Shown here: positions 40,575 through 49,741 of the stretch, piece by piece
Layout of the letters: each line of letters opens with the position of its first letter
Numbering within the stretch: position 1 is the first letter of the stretch
DNA from: Parapusillimonas sp013416435
GTDB lineage: Bacteria; Pseudomonadota; Gammaproteobacteria; Burkholderiales; Burkholderiaceae_B
Assembly (NCBI RefSeq): GCF_052180245.1
Contig: NZ_CP197474.1
Coordinates: 3,410,001 to 3,474,000, forward strand
Direction of reading: 5' to 3'
DNA: 64,000 nucleotides
Program-made: the position numbers and the translations under genes
The notes under the pieces: generated by a model
The model's database searches: none
The model's input: the letters and a program-made list of their open reading frames with translations, nothing else
What the model was told of the DNA's origin: nothing

Positions 40575-41375
40575 TCACTTTCGTCTACTCAGCTTTCGCC
40601 CGCTAAACTCCGCCAAGCCAATCCCCACAAGAATCATCGCCAAGGCCGCTGCGTGATAAAGGTGAAATTGCTCGCCGATCAGGCTGACCGCCAGCAATGC
40701 TCCCCATACGGGCAACAAGTTGATGAACAGGCCCGCCCTGTTTGCGCCGATCAACTCTACGGCCCGAATGTAGAACACTTGGCTGATCAGGGATGGAAAG
40801 ATGATGATGTAGGCGATCGCCGTCCAGCCACGCATATCCGGAAGCACGGTCTTGCCATGAACCGCTTCCACGGCCAGCATGGGTAGGGACGCCAGCGTCG
40901 CCCCCACGCACAAAATGAATATCAGGCTCGTCCAGTGGATCTGGGGCTTGCTGCGCAGCGCGGCGGTATAGATGCCGTAGGCGATGATGGCAATAAGCAT
41001 CAGCGCGTCGCCGAAGTTGATGCCAAGCTCGATCAAGTTGATCCATTCGCCGCGCACGGCGATGACGATCACACCCATGAAAGACAATGTGAAACCGATC
41101 GCCTGCCCCCATCCGATGCGGCTGGAAAAGAGAACAAAGCTTGCCGCGAAGACGAATAGCGGCATGCCGCCTTGGAGGATGCTTGCGTTGATGGCGGTGG
41201 TATAGACGAGCGCGTAATAAAGCGCCACGCTGAACACTGTGAAGCCCACTGCGCCGAGCAGCAGCAGATAGGCCAGCTTTGGCCGCATCGCCGGCCAATC
41301 GGCGGCAATCTGCTTTCTTTTGAATAGGTACAGCAACGCCATTACGCCCGCCCAGCGAACCGCGACAAGAATCAT
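40575..41375 (-). CDS. EamA/DMT-family transporter with unclear start
   Basis: A DMT-superfamily permease with two EamA repeats. From the ATG at 41375 it is 266 residues and nine helices, but the same frame continues upstream to 41468 and encodes the missing first helix (YALLALTTLFWAGNSIAGKW), giving the usual ten-helix, 297-residue form. No ATG, GTG or TTG is available there: the frame begins just after the stop of the alcohol dehydrogenase with GTC ATC. Either an ATC start is used, or the original start was lost by mutation. The substrate is unknown. Confidence 0.82.
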   Translation of the reverse strand: MILVAVRWAGVMALLYLFKRKQIAADWPAMRPKLAYLLLLGAVGFTVFSVALYYALVYTTAINASILQGGMPLFVFAASFVLFSSRIGWGQAIGFTLSFMGVIVIAVRGEWINLIELGINFGDALMLIAIIAYGIYTAALRSKPQIHWTSLIFILCVGATLASLPMLAVEAVHGKTVLPDMRGWTAIAYIIIFPSLISQVFYIRAVELIGANRAGLFINLLPVWGALLAVSLIGEQFHLYHAAALAMILVGIGLAEFSGRKLSRRK

Positions 41376-41480
41376 CGGTGAGGCATGTCCGACCGCCCAC
41401 TTGCCCGCAATCGAATTACCGGCCCAGAAGAGCGTTGTCAGCGCCAGGAGCGCATAGGCTTTATAGATGACGGTCCCCGG

Positions 41481-42530
41481 TCAGGCAGCAAGACTGGCGC
41501 AATCAATCACGAATCGGTATTTGACCTCGCCTTTCAGCATGCGATCGTAGGCGTCGTCGATTTCCTGGGCGCGTATCATTTCGATGTCCGCGACAATACC
41601 GTGCTGCGCGCAGAAGTCCAGCATTTCCTGCGTCTCGGGGATTCCGCCTATCATCGACCCCGCCAGGCTGCGGCGCTTCATGATCAGGTGGAACACGCCG
41701 GGGGAAGGGTGCGGCGAAGACGGTGCACCCACCAGCGCCATCGTGCCGTCGCGTTTTAGCACTGCAAGGTATGCATCCAGGTCATGGGCTGCGGCGACGG
41801 TATTGAGGATGAAATCCAGGCTCTTTGCGTGCGCCGCCATTTCACCGGCATTGCGCGAGACCACGACCTCGTCGGCCCCCAGCGCCCTGGCCGCTTCACG
41901 CTTGGATTCGGAAGTGGTGAATGCCACCACATGAGCGCCCATCGCGTGAGCCAGCTTGATTCCCATGTGGCCCAGGCCGCCGATGCCGACGACGCCAACC
42001 TTCTTGCCCGGCCCAACTTTCCAGTGGCGCAGCGGCGACCAGGTAGTGATGCCCGCGCACAGCAAAGGGGCAACGGCCGCCAGTTGCGCCTTGGGATGGC
42101 GGATGCGAAGCACGTAGCGTTCATGCACCACGATTTTCTGGGAATAGCCGCCCAGTGTATGGCCGGGCGCATCCGGGGTCGCGGAATTGTAGGTGCCGAC
42201 CATGCCGTCGCAGTAGTTCTCCAGGCCGGCGTCGCACTCTTCGCAATGCTGGCAGCTGTCGACGATGCAGCCTACTCCGACGAGATCGCCGATTTGGTAG
42301 GCCGAGACGTGGTCGCCCACGGCGGAGACATGGCCGACGATTTCGTGGCCCGGCACGCATGGGAAGCACGTGCCAGCCCATTCGGCGCGCACTTGGTGAA
42401 GATCGGAATGGCACACGCCACAATAGGCGATGTCAATCTGGACATCATGGGGGCCCGGAGCTCGACGGGTAATCTCCATGGATTCCAGCGCTTGGTCGCC
42501 CGCATGGGCGCCGTAGGCTTTGATGGTCAT
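41481..42530 (-). CDS. Zinc-dependent NAD(P)-linked alcohol dehydrogenase (YahK/cinnamyl type)
   Basis: A 349-residue medium-chain dehydrogenase. Catalytic zinc ligands are CGVCHSDLH and GHEIVGHV, structural zinc ligands are four Cys in DSCQHCEECDAGLENYC, and the Rossmann motif is GIGGLGHMGIKLAHAMG. It resembles aldehyde reductases of the YahK/cinnamyl alcohol dehydrogenase group, preferring NADPH in known members. The EamA gene follows directly in the same direction. Confidence 0.92.
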   Translation of the reverse strand: MTIKAYGAHAGDQALESMEITRRAPGPHDVQIDIAYCGVCHSDLHQVRAEWAGTCFPCVPGHEIVGHVSAVGDHVSAYQIGDLVGVGCIVDSCQHCEECDAGLENYCDGMVGTYNSATPDAPGHTLGGYSQKIVVHERYVLRIRHPKAQLAAVAPLLCAGITTWSPLRHWKVGPGKKVGVVGIGGLGHMGIKLAHAMGAHVVAFTTSESKREAARALGADEVVVSRNAGEMAAHAKSLDFILNTVAAAHDLDAYLAVLKRDGTMALVGAPSSPHPSPGVFHLIMKRRSLAGSMIGGIPETQEMLDFCAQHGIVADIEMIRAQEIDDAYDRMLKGEVKYRFVIDCASLAA

Positions 42531-42636
42531 TGTGTTCTCCTTCTTGAAAGCGAGTTTAGCAGGGGGTTCATGCCGGCAAGGTAAGCCGGCTCGTGTTTAA
42601 TTAATATAGATATATTTCATCGTTTTGGAGATTCGC

Positions 42637-44508
42637 TTGCTTCGCCGGTTTGAACGCCTGCTCGACCCTTTCCCCCCTCAGGAGCCAACCCTGCCTCCCA
42701 AGGGTCTGTTTTCTTTCCTGTGGGCCTGCACACGCGGATCGCGCCGCTACCTCGCCGCGCTGGCGCTGCTCAGCGCCAGCGTGTCGATCTACGAAGCTTG
42801 GCTATTCGCCTTTCTTGGGCAAGTGGTGGACCTGCTTTCGACCTGGCAAACAGGCGAGGCGATATCCGCTCACGAACGCCGCGTGCTGTGGGGCATAGGC
42901 ATTGTGCTGCTGGCCAGCGTTGGCCTGGTGGCCGTGCGCACCATGGTGCAGCATCAAGTGCTGGCCATCAATCTGCCACTGCGGCTACGCTGGAATTTCC
43001 ACCGTCTCATGCTCAGGCAAAGCCTGTCTTTTTTCTCCGACGAGTTCGCGGGGCGCGTCACAGCCAAAGTCATGCAGACGGCGCTGGCGGTGCGCGAAGT
43101 GCTCATGACGCTCACCGAGATCGTGCTGGGCATCAGCGTGTACTTCATCACCATCGTTGCACTGGCCGGGGGGTTCGATCTGCGGCTGATGCTGCCCTTC
43201 ATTGGCTGGATCGTGCTGTACGGCCTGGCCATGCTGTTTTTCGTGCCGCGGCTGGGCAAGGTGGGGCAGGAACAGGCTCATGCCCGCTCTTCCATGACCG
43301 GACGGGTCAGCGACGCCTACTCCAATATCGCGACCGTGAAGCTGTTCTCGCACACCAGGCGCGAGGCCCAGTTCGCCCGCGCCGCGATGGAAGACTTCAA
43401 GGACACGGGCTTTCGCCAGATGCGCCTGGTCAGCCAGTTCGAGATCGTCAACCAGGCTCTGGTGGCGACCTTGATCTTCGCAGCGGGCGGCTACGCGCTG
43501 TGGCTGTGGCATGGCGGCCAGATCGGCATCGGGGCGGTGGCCGCGGTCTCGGCCATGGCCTTGCGCGTCAATGGAATGTCGCAGTGGATCATGTGGGAAA
43601 TGACCTCGCTGTTCGAGAACATCGGCACCGTGCAGGACGGGATCGCCACCCTTTCGCGCGCCGCCAAGGTGCAGGATGCGCCGGACGCGCCGCCGTTGCG
43701 CGTTACGCAAGGGAAGGTGGAGTTCGACCAAGTCTGCTTCAACTACAATGGCGAGCGCCAAGTGCTGGACGGCTTGAGCCTGACGGTGCGCCCCGGAGAA
43801 AAGATCGGGCTGGTCGGGCGGTCGGGAGCCGGCAAATCCACGCTGATCAATCTCTTGCTGCGCTTCTACGATGTGGACAGCGGCCAGATACGCATCGACG
43901 GACAGGACATTGCGCACATAACACAGGACAGCCTGCGCGGCGCCATCGGCATGGTCACCCAGGACACTTCTTTGCTGCATCGCTCCATCCGCGACAACAT
44001 CGCCTACGGGCTGCCGGACGCCGGCGACGCCGAAGTCCGCGCCGCTGCCGTCCGCGCCCAGGCCGACGAATTCATCCGGCACCTGAGTGATCCGCAAGGC
44101 CGCAGCGGCTATGAGACCCTGGTGGGAGAACGCGGCGTCAAGCTATCGGGCGGTCAGCGCCAGCGCATCGCCATTGCCCGCGTCATGCTCAAGAACGCCC
44201 CTATCCTGCTGCTCGATGAAGCCACCAGCGCGCTGGATTCCGAAGTGGAAGTCGCCATCCAGGAGAGCTTGAAGGAGATCATGGAAGGCAAGACCGTGAT
44301 CGCCATTGCTCATCGCCTTTCCACCATTGCCGCCATGGACCGCCTCGTCGTCATGGATCACGGGCATATCGTCGAAGAAGGCAGCCATGCCGAACTGCTG
44401 AAGAGGAACGGTATCTACGCCCGGCTGTGGCGCCATCAGAGCGGCGGCTTTCTGGGCGACGAAAGCGACGATGAGTCCGCAATCGGCAACGCGAGCAGCG
44501 CCGCATGA
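42637..44508 (+). CDS. ABC transporter, fused permease and ATPase (MsbA/multidrug type)
   Basis: A 623-residue half-transporter. The six-helix ABC membrane domain covers about residues 25-330, then the ATPase with Walker A GLVGRSGAGKSTL, Q-loop, signature LSGGQRQR and Walker B ILLLDEATSAL, and an H-loop in AIAHRLST. The start is most likely the TTG at 42637, with GGAG 6 bases upstream; a TTG at 42625 is the alternative, and no ATG exists nearby. A homodimeric exporter of lipids or drugs is likely; the substrate is unknown. Confidence 0.9.
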   Translation: MLRRFERLLDPFPPQEPTLPPKGLFSFLWACTRGSRRYLAALALLSASVSIYEAWLFAFLGQVVDLLSTWQTGEAISAHERRVLWGIGIVLLASVGLVAVRTMVQHQVLAINLPLRLRWNFHRLMLRQSLSFFSDEFAGRVTAKVMQTALAVREVLMTLTEIVLGISVYFITIVALAGGFDLRLMLPFIGWIVLYGLAMLFFVPRLGKVGQEQAHARSSMTGRVSDAYSNIATVKLFSHTRREAQFARAAMEDFKDTGFRQMRLVSQFEIVNQALVATLIFAAGGYALWLWHGGQIGIGAVAAVSAMALRVNGMSQWIMWEMTSLFENIGTVQDGIATLSRAAKVQDAPDAPPLRVTQGKVEFDQVCFNYNGERQVLDGLSLTVRPGEKIGLVGRSGAGKSTLINLLLRFYDVDSGQIRIDGQDIAHITQDSLRGAIGMVTQDTSLLHRSIRDNIAYGLPDAGDAEVRAAAVRAQADEFIRHLSDPQGRSGYETLVGERGVKLSGGQRQRIAIARVMLKNAPILLLDEATSALDSEVEVAIQESLKEIMEGKTVIAIAHRLSTIAAMDRLVVMDHGHIVEEGSHAELLKRNGIYARLWRHQSGGFLGDESDDESAIGNASSAA

Positions 44509-44551
44509 AGCGAGGCATTGCCTGCGTTGCCACCCGCGCCGGCTGCACGCT

Positions 44552-45608
44552 TCAGTCGGCGCGGGCCGGCGCTTGCCTTTTCATTGCCAATGCGAGCGCC
44601 ACGACCGATAGGGCGAGCGGTGCAAAGGATACCCACAACACGGTATTCCAGCCGTAGGCCGACAGCAGGCCGCCCGATGAAAAAGACCCGACCGCCATCA
44701 AGCCGAAGACAATGAAATCATTGAGCGATTGCACCCGCGTCTTCTCCTCGGGTCGGTGACATTCCAGGACCAGCGCCGAAGCGCCCAGGAATCCGAAGTT
44801 CCATCCCACCCCAAGCAAGATCAGCGTCCACCAGAAGTGCATGACATCGATTCCTCCCAGCCCGACGGCTGCGGAAAGGCCGGTCAACAGCAAGCCCACC
44901 GTCGCCACGCGTCCCGCGCCGAAGCGCGAAATCAGGGCGCCGGTGAAGAAGCTGGGCGCATACATTGCAATGACATGCCATTGCAGGCCAAGATTGGCCG
45001 ACTCCTGCGAATGCCCGCACATATGCATCGCCAGCGGCGCAGCCGTCATGAGGAAGTTCATCAGCATATAGGACACTGCGCCCGCGATCACCGCGGCGAC
45101 GAAGCGCGGCTGCCTTGCGATGGCCGTGAGCGGACGCCCGCCGGCCATGACCAACGACAGCGCCCGGGCGCGCCGCTTCGGGGCCACCCCATCGGCGGCC
45201 GCGAAGCGGAATGACAACACCACGGCGGCATAGCCTCCCAAAGAATGTCGCGAGGCAGAATAGCCAGAACCAGCCCATGATGACGGCAAGCGTGGCGAGC
45301 AGGCCGGTGAGCACGCCGGCGCCGGTTCCCGCCAGAAAGGCGGCACGCCGTCCATGATGCTGCGCGATCTTGCCGGCTGGCAGGATGCACGCCGCCATGC
45401 CCACCACGAAGATGGAAATGGGCAAGGTGGCCAGCATCGGCGTCGGGGCGAGCATGTTGCCGACGATGGCCCCCGTAGCGTAGACCACCACAGAGTTCGC
45501 ACCGGCCAGCGCCTGAGCGATAGACAGCCGCCAGATGTTTCCGCGCTGCACGTGTTCAGGGAGTATGGAGGAGAAGCCGCTCACGGCGGCAGTATTGGCA
45601 TCAGTCAT
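44552..45608 (-). pseudogene. MFS transporter with a single-base frameshift
   Basis: The N-terminal frame (from ATG 45608, MTDANTAAVSGFSSIL...) runs as a typical MFS protein to FWLFCLATFFG. The family then continues in another frame with GYAAVVLSFRFAAADG... to the stop at 44552. One extra base in the CCC run at 45237-45239 explains the switch. Together the frames give a normal MFS exporter of about 350 residues or a little more. It may be a true pseudogene or a sequencing error. The ATG overlaps the stop of the ADH fragment upstream. Confidence 0.8.
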
Positions 45609-46020
45609 TTATCACCGAGTCGATTCGAAAAGGCCGGGGCTCTCTTGCCATGGTCAACACCATGCGGAACTTGACGTTGCCGGACTTCATCTTCTGGTAG
45701 GCCTCGGTGGCCCGCTCCAGCGGTATCGTCTCGATTTGCGGTAGAGCGTTCACGAGCACGCTGAAGCTCAAGGCTTCCTCGTTGTCGTGGGGTGTACCCG
45801 TGATCGATCCCAGGACGCTGCGCTGCCCTCCGACGAGGAGGCCGCCAGGCATCTGCAAAGGACACTTGCCCGGATTGAGCACGACCAAGCGACCTTCGGG
45901 CGCCAATCCGTCCAGCGATGCCGACACGGCGCCGGCATCGTCGATCGTGCTCAAGACGGCCTGTGCTCCGCGCATGCTCTTGAGCCTTGCCGCGGCGTCC
46001 TCTTGCCGGGTGTCCACATA
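45601..46020 (-). pseudogene. C-terminal fragment of a zinc-type alcohol dehydrogenase
   Basis: About 138 residues corresponding to the cofactor-domain end and C-terminus of a medium-chain dehydrogenase (AQAVLSTIDDAGAVSASLDGLAPEGRLVVL ... ERATEAYQKMKSGNVKFRMVL). The catalytic zinc domain and Rossmann start are missing. The break coincides with the beginning of a LysR fragment facing the other way, so one deletion removed the 5' parts of two divergent genes. Confidence 0.82.
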
Positions 46021-46595
46021 GACAGAACTTCCACGCCCTTCACCCCGGGACCGACGTGCGCCTCGATACCAGCCTGAGGCTCATGGATTTCGCGGCGCAG
46101 GGAATAGATGTCGGCGTGCGATACGGCAGAGGCGTGTGGCCTGGCCTAGCGTCGGAAAAGCTCATGGACGAGCGGATCTATCCTGTCTGCTCCCCCGATT
46201 GGCTCGCCAGAAACGGCCCAATGGCGACGCCGCAGGACCTAGCGGGAAAGCCATTGATCCACGACCTGTCGGTCGACACCCGCATTGGATTCGCTTCTTG
46301 GAGCGCCTGGCTGGTGCACGCAGGCGCGGCGGAAGTGAATACCGGCAGAGGAATGCAAGTCAATAATTCGGCGGCGGTGCTGCAGGCAGCGATCGACGGC
46401 CACGGCATTGCCTTGGCACGCAGCGTCATGGCTCATGACGACATGATCGCTGGCCGGCTGGTTCCGTTGTTCCCCGAGGTGAAGCAGCGCTCGGAGCTGG
46501 CCTATTACATCGTCTATCGCTCGGAATGCGCTTCGCTGCCTAAACTGCAGGCATTTCGGGAATGGCTGATACAGGAAGCATCCACGTTCTCATGA
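46021..46595 (+). pseudogene. C-terminal fragment of a LysR-family regulator
   Basis: About 190 residues of the effector-binding domain (FHALHPGTDVRLDTSLRLMDFAAQGIDVGVRYGRG ... LPKLQAFREWLIQEA), resembling GcvA-type LysR proteins. The N-terminal helix-turn-helix is missing. The breakpoint near 46020 is shared with the ADH fragment. The apparent frame upstream of this point reads antisense through the ADH fragment and is not native. Confidence 0.82.
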
Positions 46596-46620
46596 TGCTG
46601 CGCGCTTTCCCGCCTGCGCC

Positions 46621-46683
46621 AAGTCCAGACACTGCTCCTTCAAGTCCAGACACTGCTCCTTCAAGTCCAGACACTGCTCCTTC
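46621..46683. repeat. Three exact tandem copies of a 21-bp unit
   Basis: AAGTCCAGACACTGCTCCTTC is repeated three times without change between the LysR fragment and the PEP-mutase-family gene. Copy number probably varies between strains. Confidence 0.9.
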
Positions 46684-46685
46684 GT

Positions 46686-47522
46686 TTATTCCAGATATTT
46701 CGCAAAGCGCTGGTTCAGTTCAGCATTGCTGACCACCCCGGCAAAATCGTCGAAACGCCCTTCTCCGGCGATGCGTTGCGCGGCGTGCAGAAAGCTGTCC
46801 ATGGCCAGCCGGGCCAGCGTGCCGCCCACGCTGATACGCCCCACGCCCATTTGCGCCAGATCATCCACCGTATAGCCGAACGCGGCGCTATTCAGGAAAT
46901 TGACCGGGCGGCCGTCGGCGGCCTGGACGACGGCGGCAATCTCTTCCCTGGTCTTGATGCCGGGCGCATACAGGCAATCCGCACCGGCTTCGCCGAATGC
47001 CCTCAGGCGCCTGGCCGTTTCCTGGATATCGGGAGCGCCGCGTATGTATCCTTCCGTCCGGGCCGTAAGCAGTACGCGCCGGCCTGTCTGGTCGATGGCG
47101 GCGCGGGCTGCCCGCACGCGAGCAACGGCAGTGGAAAAATCGTATAGCCCGGTTTCCTGCCCTTGCGGCGCGTCTTCGATGGACAGGCCCGCCACGCCTG
47201 TGGCCACGCAGCGGAAAATGTTGTCGTGCAGACCTTGCACATCTTCCGCGAAGCCATTCTCGAAATCGGCATTGAGTGGAATATCCACTGCGGCGGCCAT
47301 TGCTTCGTAATGGGCGAGGACCTCTTCCAGCCCCTGCGCGCCATCAGGCAGGCCATTGGCATGGGCGTGCCCTGCGCTGGTCGAGGCGATCGCCTTGAAG
47401 CCCAGGTCTTGCAGGATGCGGGCCGTTCCGATGTTCCAGGGGTTGGGGATGACGAAGCAGCCTTTCTCATGCAGCTGGAAAAAGAGATCTCTTCTTCGGG
47501 CGATGCTCTGGGATTCAGTCAT
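46686..47522 (-). CDS. Isocitrate lyase/PEP mutase family protein
   Basis: A 278-residue TIM-barrel protein of the PEP mutase/isocitrate lyase superfamily. FVIPNPWNIGTARILQDLGFKAIASTSAGHA is the N-terminal signature, VDIPLNADFENGF holds the metal-binding acidic pair, GLSIEDAPQ and LLTARTEGYIRG follow. The KKCGH motif of isocitrate lyase and methylisocitrate lyase is not seen, so the activity is probably a different C-C or P-C bond reaction, such as an oxaloacetate decarboxylase-like one. The start at 47522 (MTESQSIARRR) is preferred to the upstream ATG at 47561. It stands alone. Confidence 0.88.
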   Translation of the reverse strand: MTESQSIARRRDLFFQLHEKGCFVIPNPWNIGTARILQDLGFKAIASTSAGHAHANGLPDGAQGLEEVLAHYEAMAAAVDIPLNADFENGFAEDVQGLHDNIFRCVATGVAGLSIEDAPQGQETGLYDFSTAVARVRAARAAIDQTGRRVLLTARTEGYIRGAPDIQETARRLRAFGEAGADCLYAPGIKTREEIAAVVQAADGRPVNFLNSAAFGYTVDDLAQMGVGRISVGGTLARLAMDSFLHAAQRIAGEGRFDDFAGVVSNAELNQRFAKYLE

Positions 47523-47621
47523 AGGGCGCCTTTGGGTGAATGATGACGGCAGGCCAGGCACAGCATGCGCAGCCTTGCGTCATCTTACGCCCGACCGTGG
47601 CCGCTGCGCCAGGCCGAGCGC

Positions 47622-48872
47622 TTACGCCCCGCCGCGCAGCCCTGCGGCCAAGCCGGCGCGCCGCCTGGCCTGGGCATGCCATTCCTGGCCTAGCGTCAGC
47701 ATGACCGTCAGCACCATGAAGCCCGCAGCCGCCCAGAAGATGCCGCTGAATCGGCCTTGGTCCAGCAGCCAGCCGAACATGACGGGCCCTGCCGCGCCGC
47801 CGATATTGAACCCCGTCATGACGATGCCAAAGGCCTTGCCCTCGCCGCCGGCGGGCGCAGCCGCCCGAACCAGCATGTCGCGAGAGGGGGCGATGACGCC
47901 GGTCAGGAAGCCGGCCACCCCAAGCAGCACGACAATGGCGAGATCGGCCAGCGGAACGGTGGCGACGATGGCGACCACCACTGCGGCCATGCCGAACGCG
48001 GCGGCCGCCACGAAACCGTGATGCTGGGTGCGGTCAGCAAGGGAACCACCGGCCAGCACTCCCGCCGCACTGGCGAACAAAAAGGCCGTCAAGGCGATGT
48101 TCGCCCAGGAAAGCGGGACGCCGTATCCCTGCACCAGGGCGCTCACGGAGAACCGATCGATCGCGCCGGTGCTCAGGTTCAACAACACGAAGAGCAGGGT
48201 CAATACCATGATGGCCGGCGTGAAGACCGCCACCGGCCGCGCGGTCGCCGGGTTTTTGGAGGGCGCAGCGGCAGGCCGGGCGTCGGATGGATGCGGTTCG
48301 GTTTTTGGCATGCCTACCACCAGCATGGCCAGTCCGCCGATCAATGCGGTGACAAGGAAGGCGGCCTCGACGTTCAACAGCGTAGCCACGCTCATCAGCA
48401 CGACGGGCGCGATGGCCCCGCCCAGATAGCCCGAAAAGGTATGGATGGAAAACGCCCGCCCCATGCGACCCGGAGCGATCCCCCTGGACAGCAGCGCATA
48501 GTCGGCCGGGTGATAGACGCCATTGGCGACCCCGGCCAGCGCCATGGCCGCCAGCAGCCATAGATAGTTGGGCGCAACGGCCAGGGACAGATAGCTTGCG
48601 CTGCCCAGCGCCAGCCCGCAAAGCAGGACCAGGCGCGGCCCGTAGCGGTCTACCGCAAAGCCAAGCGGCGCCTGCACCAGGGCGGAAATCACATTGAAGA
48701 CACTGATGGCGATGCCAAGCTCGACAAAGCTGACCCCCATTTTGGCCGGCAGCAAGGGCAGCAGCGCCGGTATCGCCATGATATGAAAATGGCTTACAAG
48801 GTGAGCCGCCGAGACCTGGGGCAACACGCCTATCGTTGGACGCGACACAGTATTCGAATCTCCATGATGCAC
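47622..48872 (-). CDS. MFS transporter
   Basis: A 416-residue major facilitator with 12 helices. The loop 2-3 motif is present as GFAVDRYGPRLVLL, and GVYHPADYALLSRGIAPGRMGRAFS is the helix 4-5 region seen in the Fsr/CynX-like group. The linker between halves holds an Ala/Pro/Thr-rich stretch at about residues 195-215. The substrate is unknown. It points away from the preQ1 riboswitch-yhhQ unit. Confidence 0.88.
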   Translation of the reverse strand: MHHGDSNTVSRPTIGVLPQVSAAHLVSHFHIMAIPALLPLLPAKMGVSFVELGIAISVFNVISALVQAPLGFAVDRYGPRLVLLCGLALGSASYLSLAVAPNYLWLLAAMALAGVANGVYHPADYALLSRGIAPGRMGRAFSIHTFSGYLGGAIAPVVLMSVATLLNVEAAFLVTALIGGLAMLVVGMPKTEPHPSDARPAAAPSKNPATARPVAVFTPAIMVLTLLFVLLNLSTGAIDRFSVSALVQGYGVPLSWANIALTAFLFASAAGVLAGGSLADRTQHHGFVAAAAFGMAAVVVAIVATVPLADLAIVVLLGVAGFLTGVIAPSRDMLVRAAAPAGGEGKAFGIVMTGFNIGGAAGPVMFGWLLDQGRFSGIFWAAAGFMVLTVMLTLGQEWHAQARRRAGLAAGLRGGA

Positions 48873-49002
48873 GGCGGCGCGGCTTGTGAACGATGGCCGG
48901 CCGCCCCTTTACTTCCGTCGCTTCCCTGCGACCGACATGATATGAATAGTACCCCTTCCGCGGATTTCGGGCGCGGCAACGCGTATAATGCGTGCTCGCA
49001 TT

Positions 49003-49040
49003 TCCTTCATGGGTTCCCTAACCCCATCCATCAAAAAGGC
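49003..49040 (+). promoter_or_regulatory. preQ1-I-type riboswitch upstream of the queuosine-precursor transporter
   Basis: Stem P1 ATGGG/CCCAT (49009-49013 with 49023-49027) encloses a loop TTCCCTAAC. The A-rich tail CATCAAAAAGG follows, whose GG can pair with CC of the loop, the H-type pseudoknot of preQ1-I aptamers. The tail GG is also the Shine-Dalgarno sequence of the gene at 49046, so ligand binding would block translation. A TATAAT box is at 48984-48989. Confidence 0.75.
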
Positions 49041-49045
49041 TCATC

Positions 49046-49714
49046 ATGACGTCGGCATCCCTCCCGCAACCGCGGGTTCCGTTCTACCTTGCGCTGCTGG
49101 TAGCGTTCCATATCCTCATCATCATTGCCAGCAATTATCTGGTGCAATTGCCCATTGATCTGTTCGGCTTCCATAGCACGTGGGGCGCCTTCAGCTTTCC
49201 CTTCATTTTCCTGGCCACCGACTTGACCGTGCGCCTGATCGGCAAGGCCGAAGCGCGCAGCGTCATTGCGCGGGCCATGGTGCCGGCGCTGATCGCCTCC
49301 TACATCGTTTCGGTGCTCTTCCACGAAGGCCGCTTCAACGGCGTCGGCGCGTTGGGCGAATTCAACAGCTTCGTATTCCGCATCGCCTTCGCCAGCTTCG
49401 CCGCCTACGTGCTGGGCCAGTTGCTGGATGTTCAGGTGTTCGACCGCATGCGCCGCGGCTACGTGCAATGGTGGGTGGCGCCGGCGGCATCATCCGTCTT
49501 CGGGCAGGCGTTGGATACGGCGGCCTTCTTCAGCATTGCGTTCTGGCGCAGCACCAATCCCTTCATGGCTGAACACTGGGGTGAAATCGCGGTCGTGGAC
49601 TATGTCATCAAGCTGGCCGTCAGCCTGCTGCTGTTCGTGCCGATGTACGGCATCGCCCTGAGCGCCATCGTTCGGGCCATGAAGCGGCGCGGCGCCATAT
49701 TGGCGCAGGCTTGA
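49046..49714 (+). CDS. yhhQ: Queuosine-precursor transporter (YhhQ/VUT family)
   Basis: A 222-residue inner-membrane protein with six helices, of the YhhQ family that imports preQ0/preQ1. Typical blocks are ASNYLVQLPIDLFGFHSTWGAFSFPFIFLATDLTVRLIG, FRIAFASFAAYVLGQLLDVQVF and the C-terminal SVFGQALDTAAFFSIAFW. The preQ1-type riboswitch directly upstream, with its tail overlapping the ribosome-binding site, strongly supports the function. Confidence 0.92.
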   Translation: MTSASLPQPRVPFYLALLVAFHILIIIASNYLVQLPIDLFGFHSTWGAFSFPFIFLATDLTVRLIGKAEARSVIARAMVPALIASYIVSVLFHEGRFNGVGALGEFNSFVFRIAFASFAAYVLGQLLDVQVFDRMRRGYVQWWVAPAASSVFGQALDTAAFFSIAFWRSTNPFMAEHWGEIAVVDYVIKLAVSLLLFVPMYGIALSAIVRAMKRRGAILAQA

Positions 49715-49741
49715 TTCGCCGCCCGGCCCGACCGGCCGGAT

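Noticed and set aside
42720..44090. A 456-codon frame overlapping the ABC transporter
   Set aside because: Same-strand shadow of the ABC gene in another frame; no Walker or membrane pattern.
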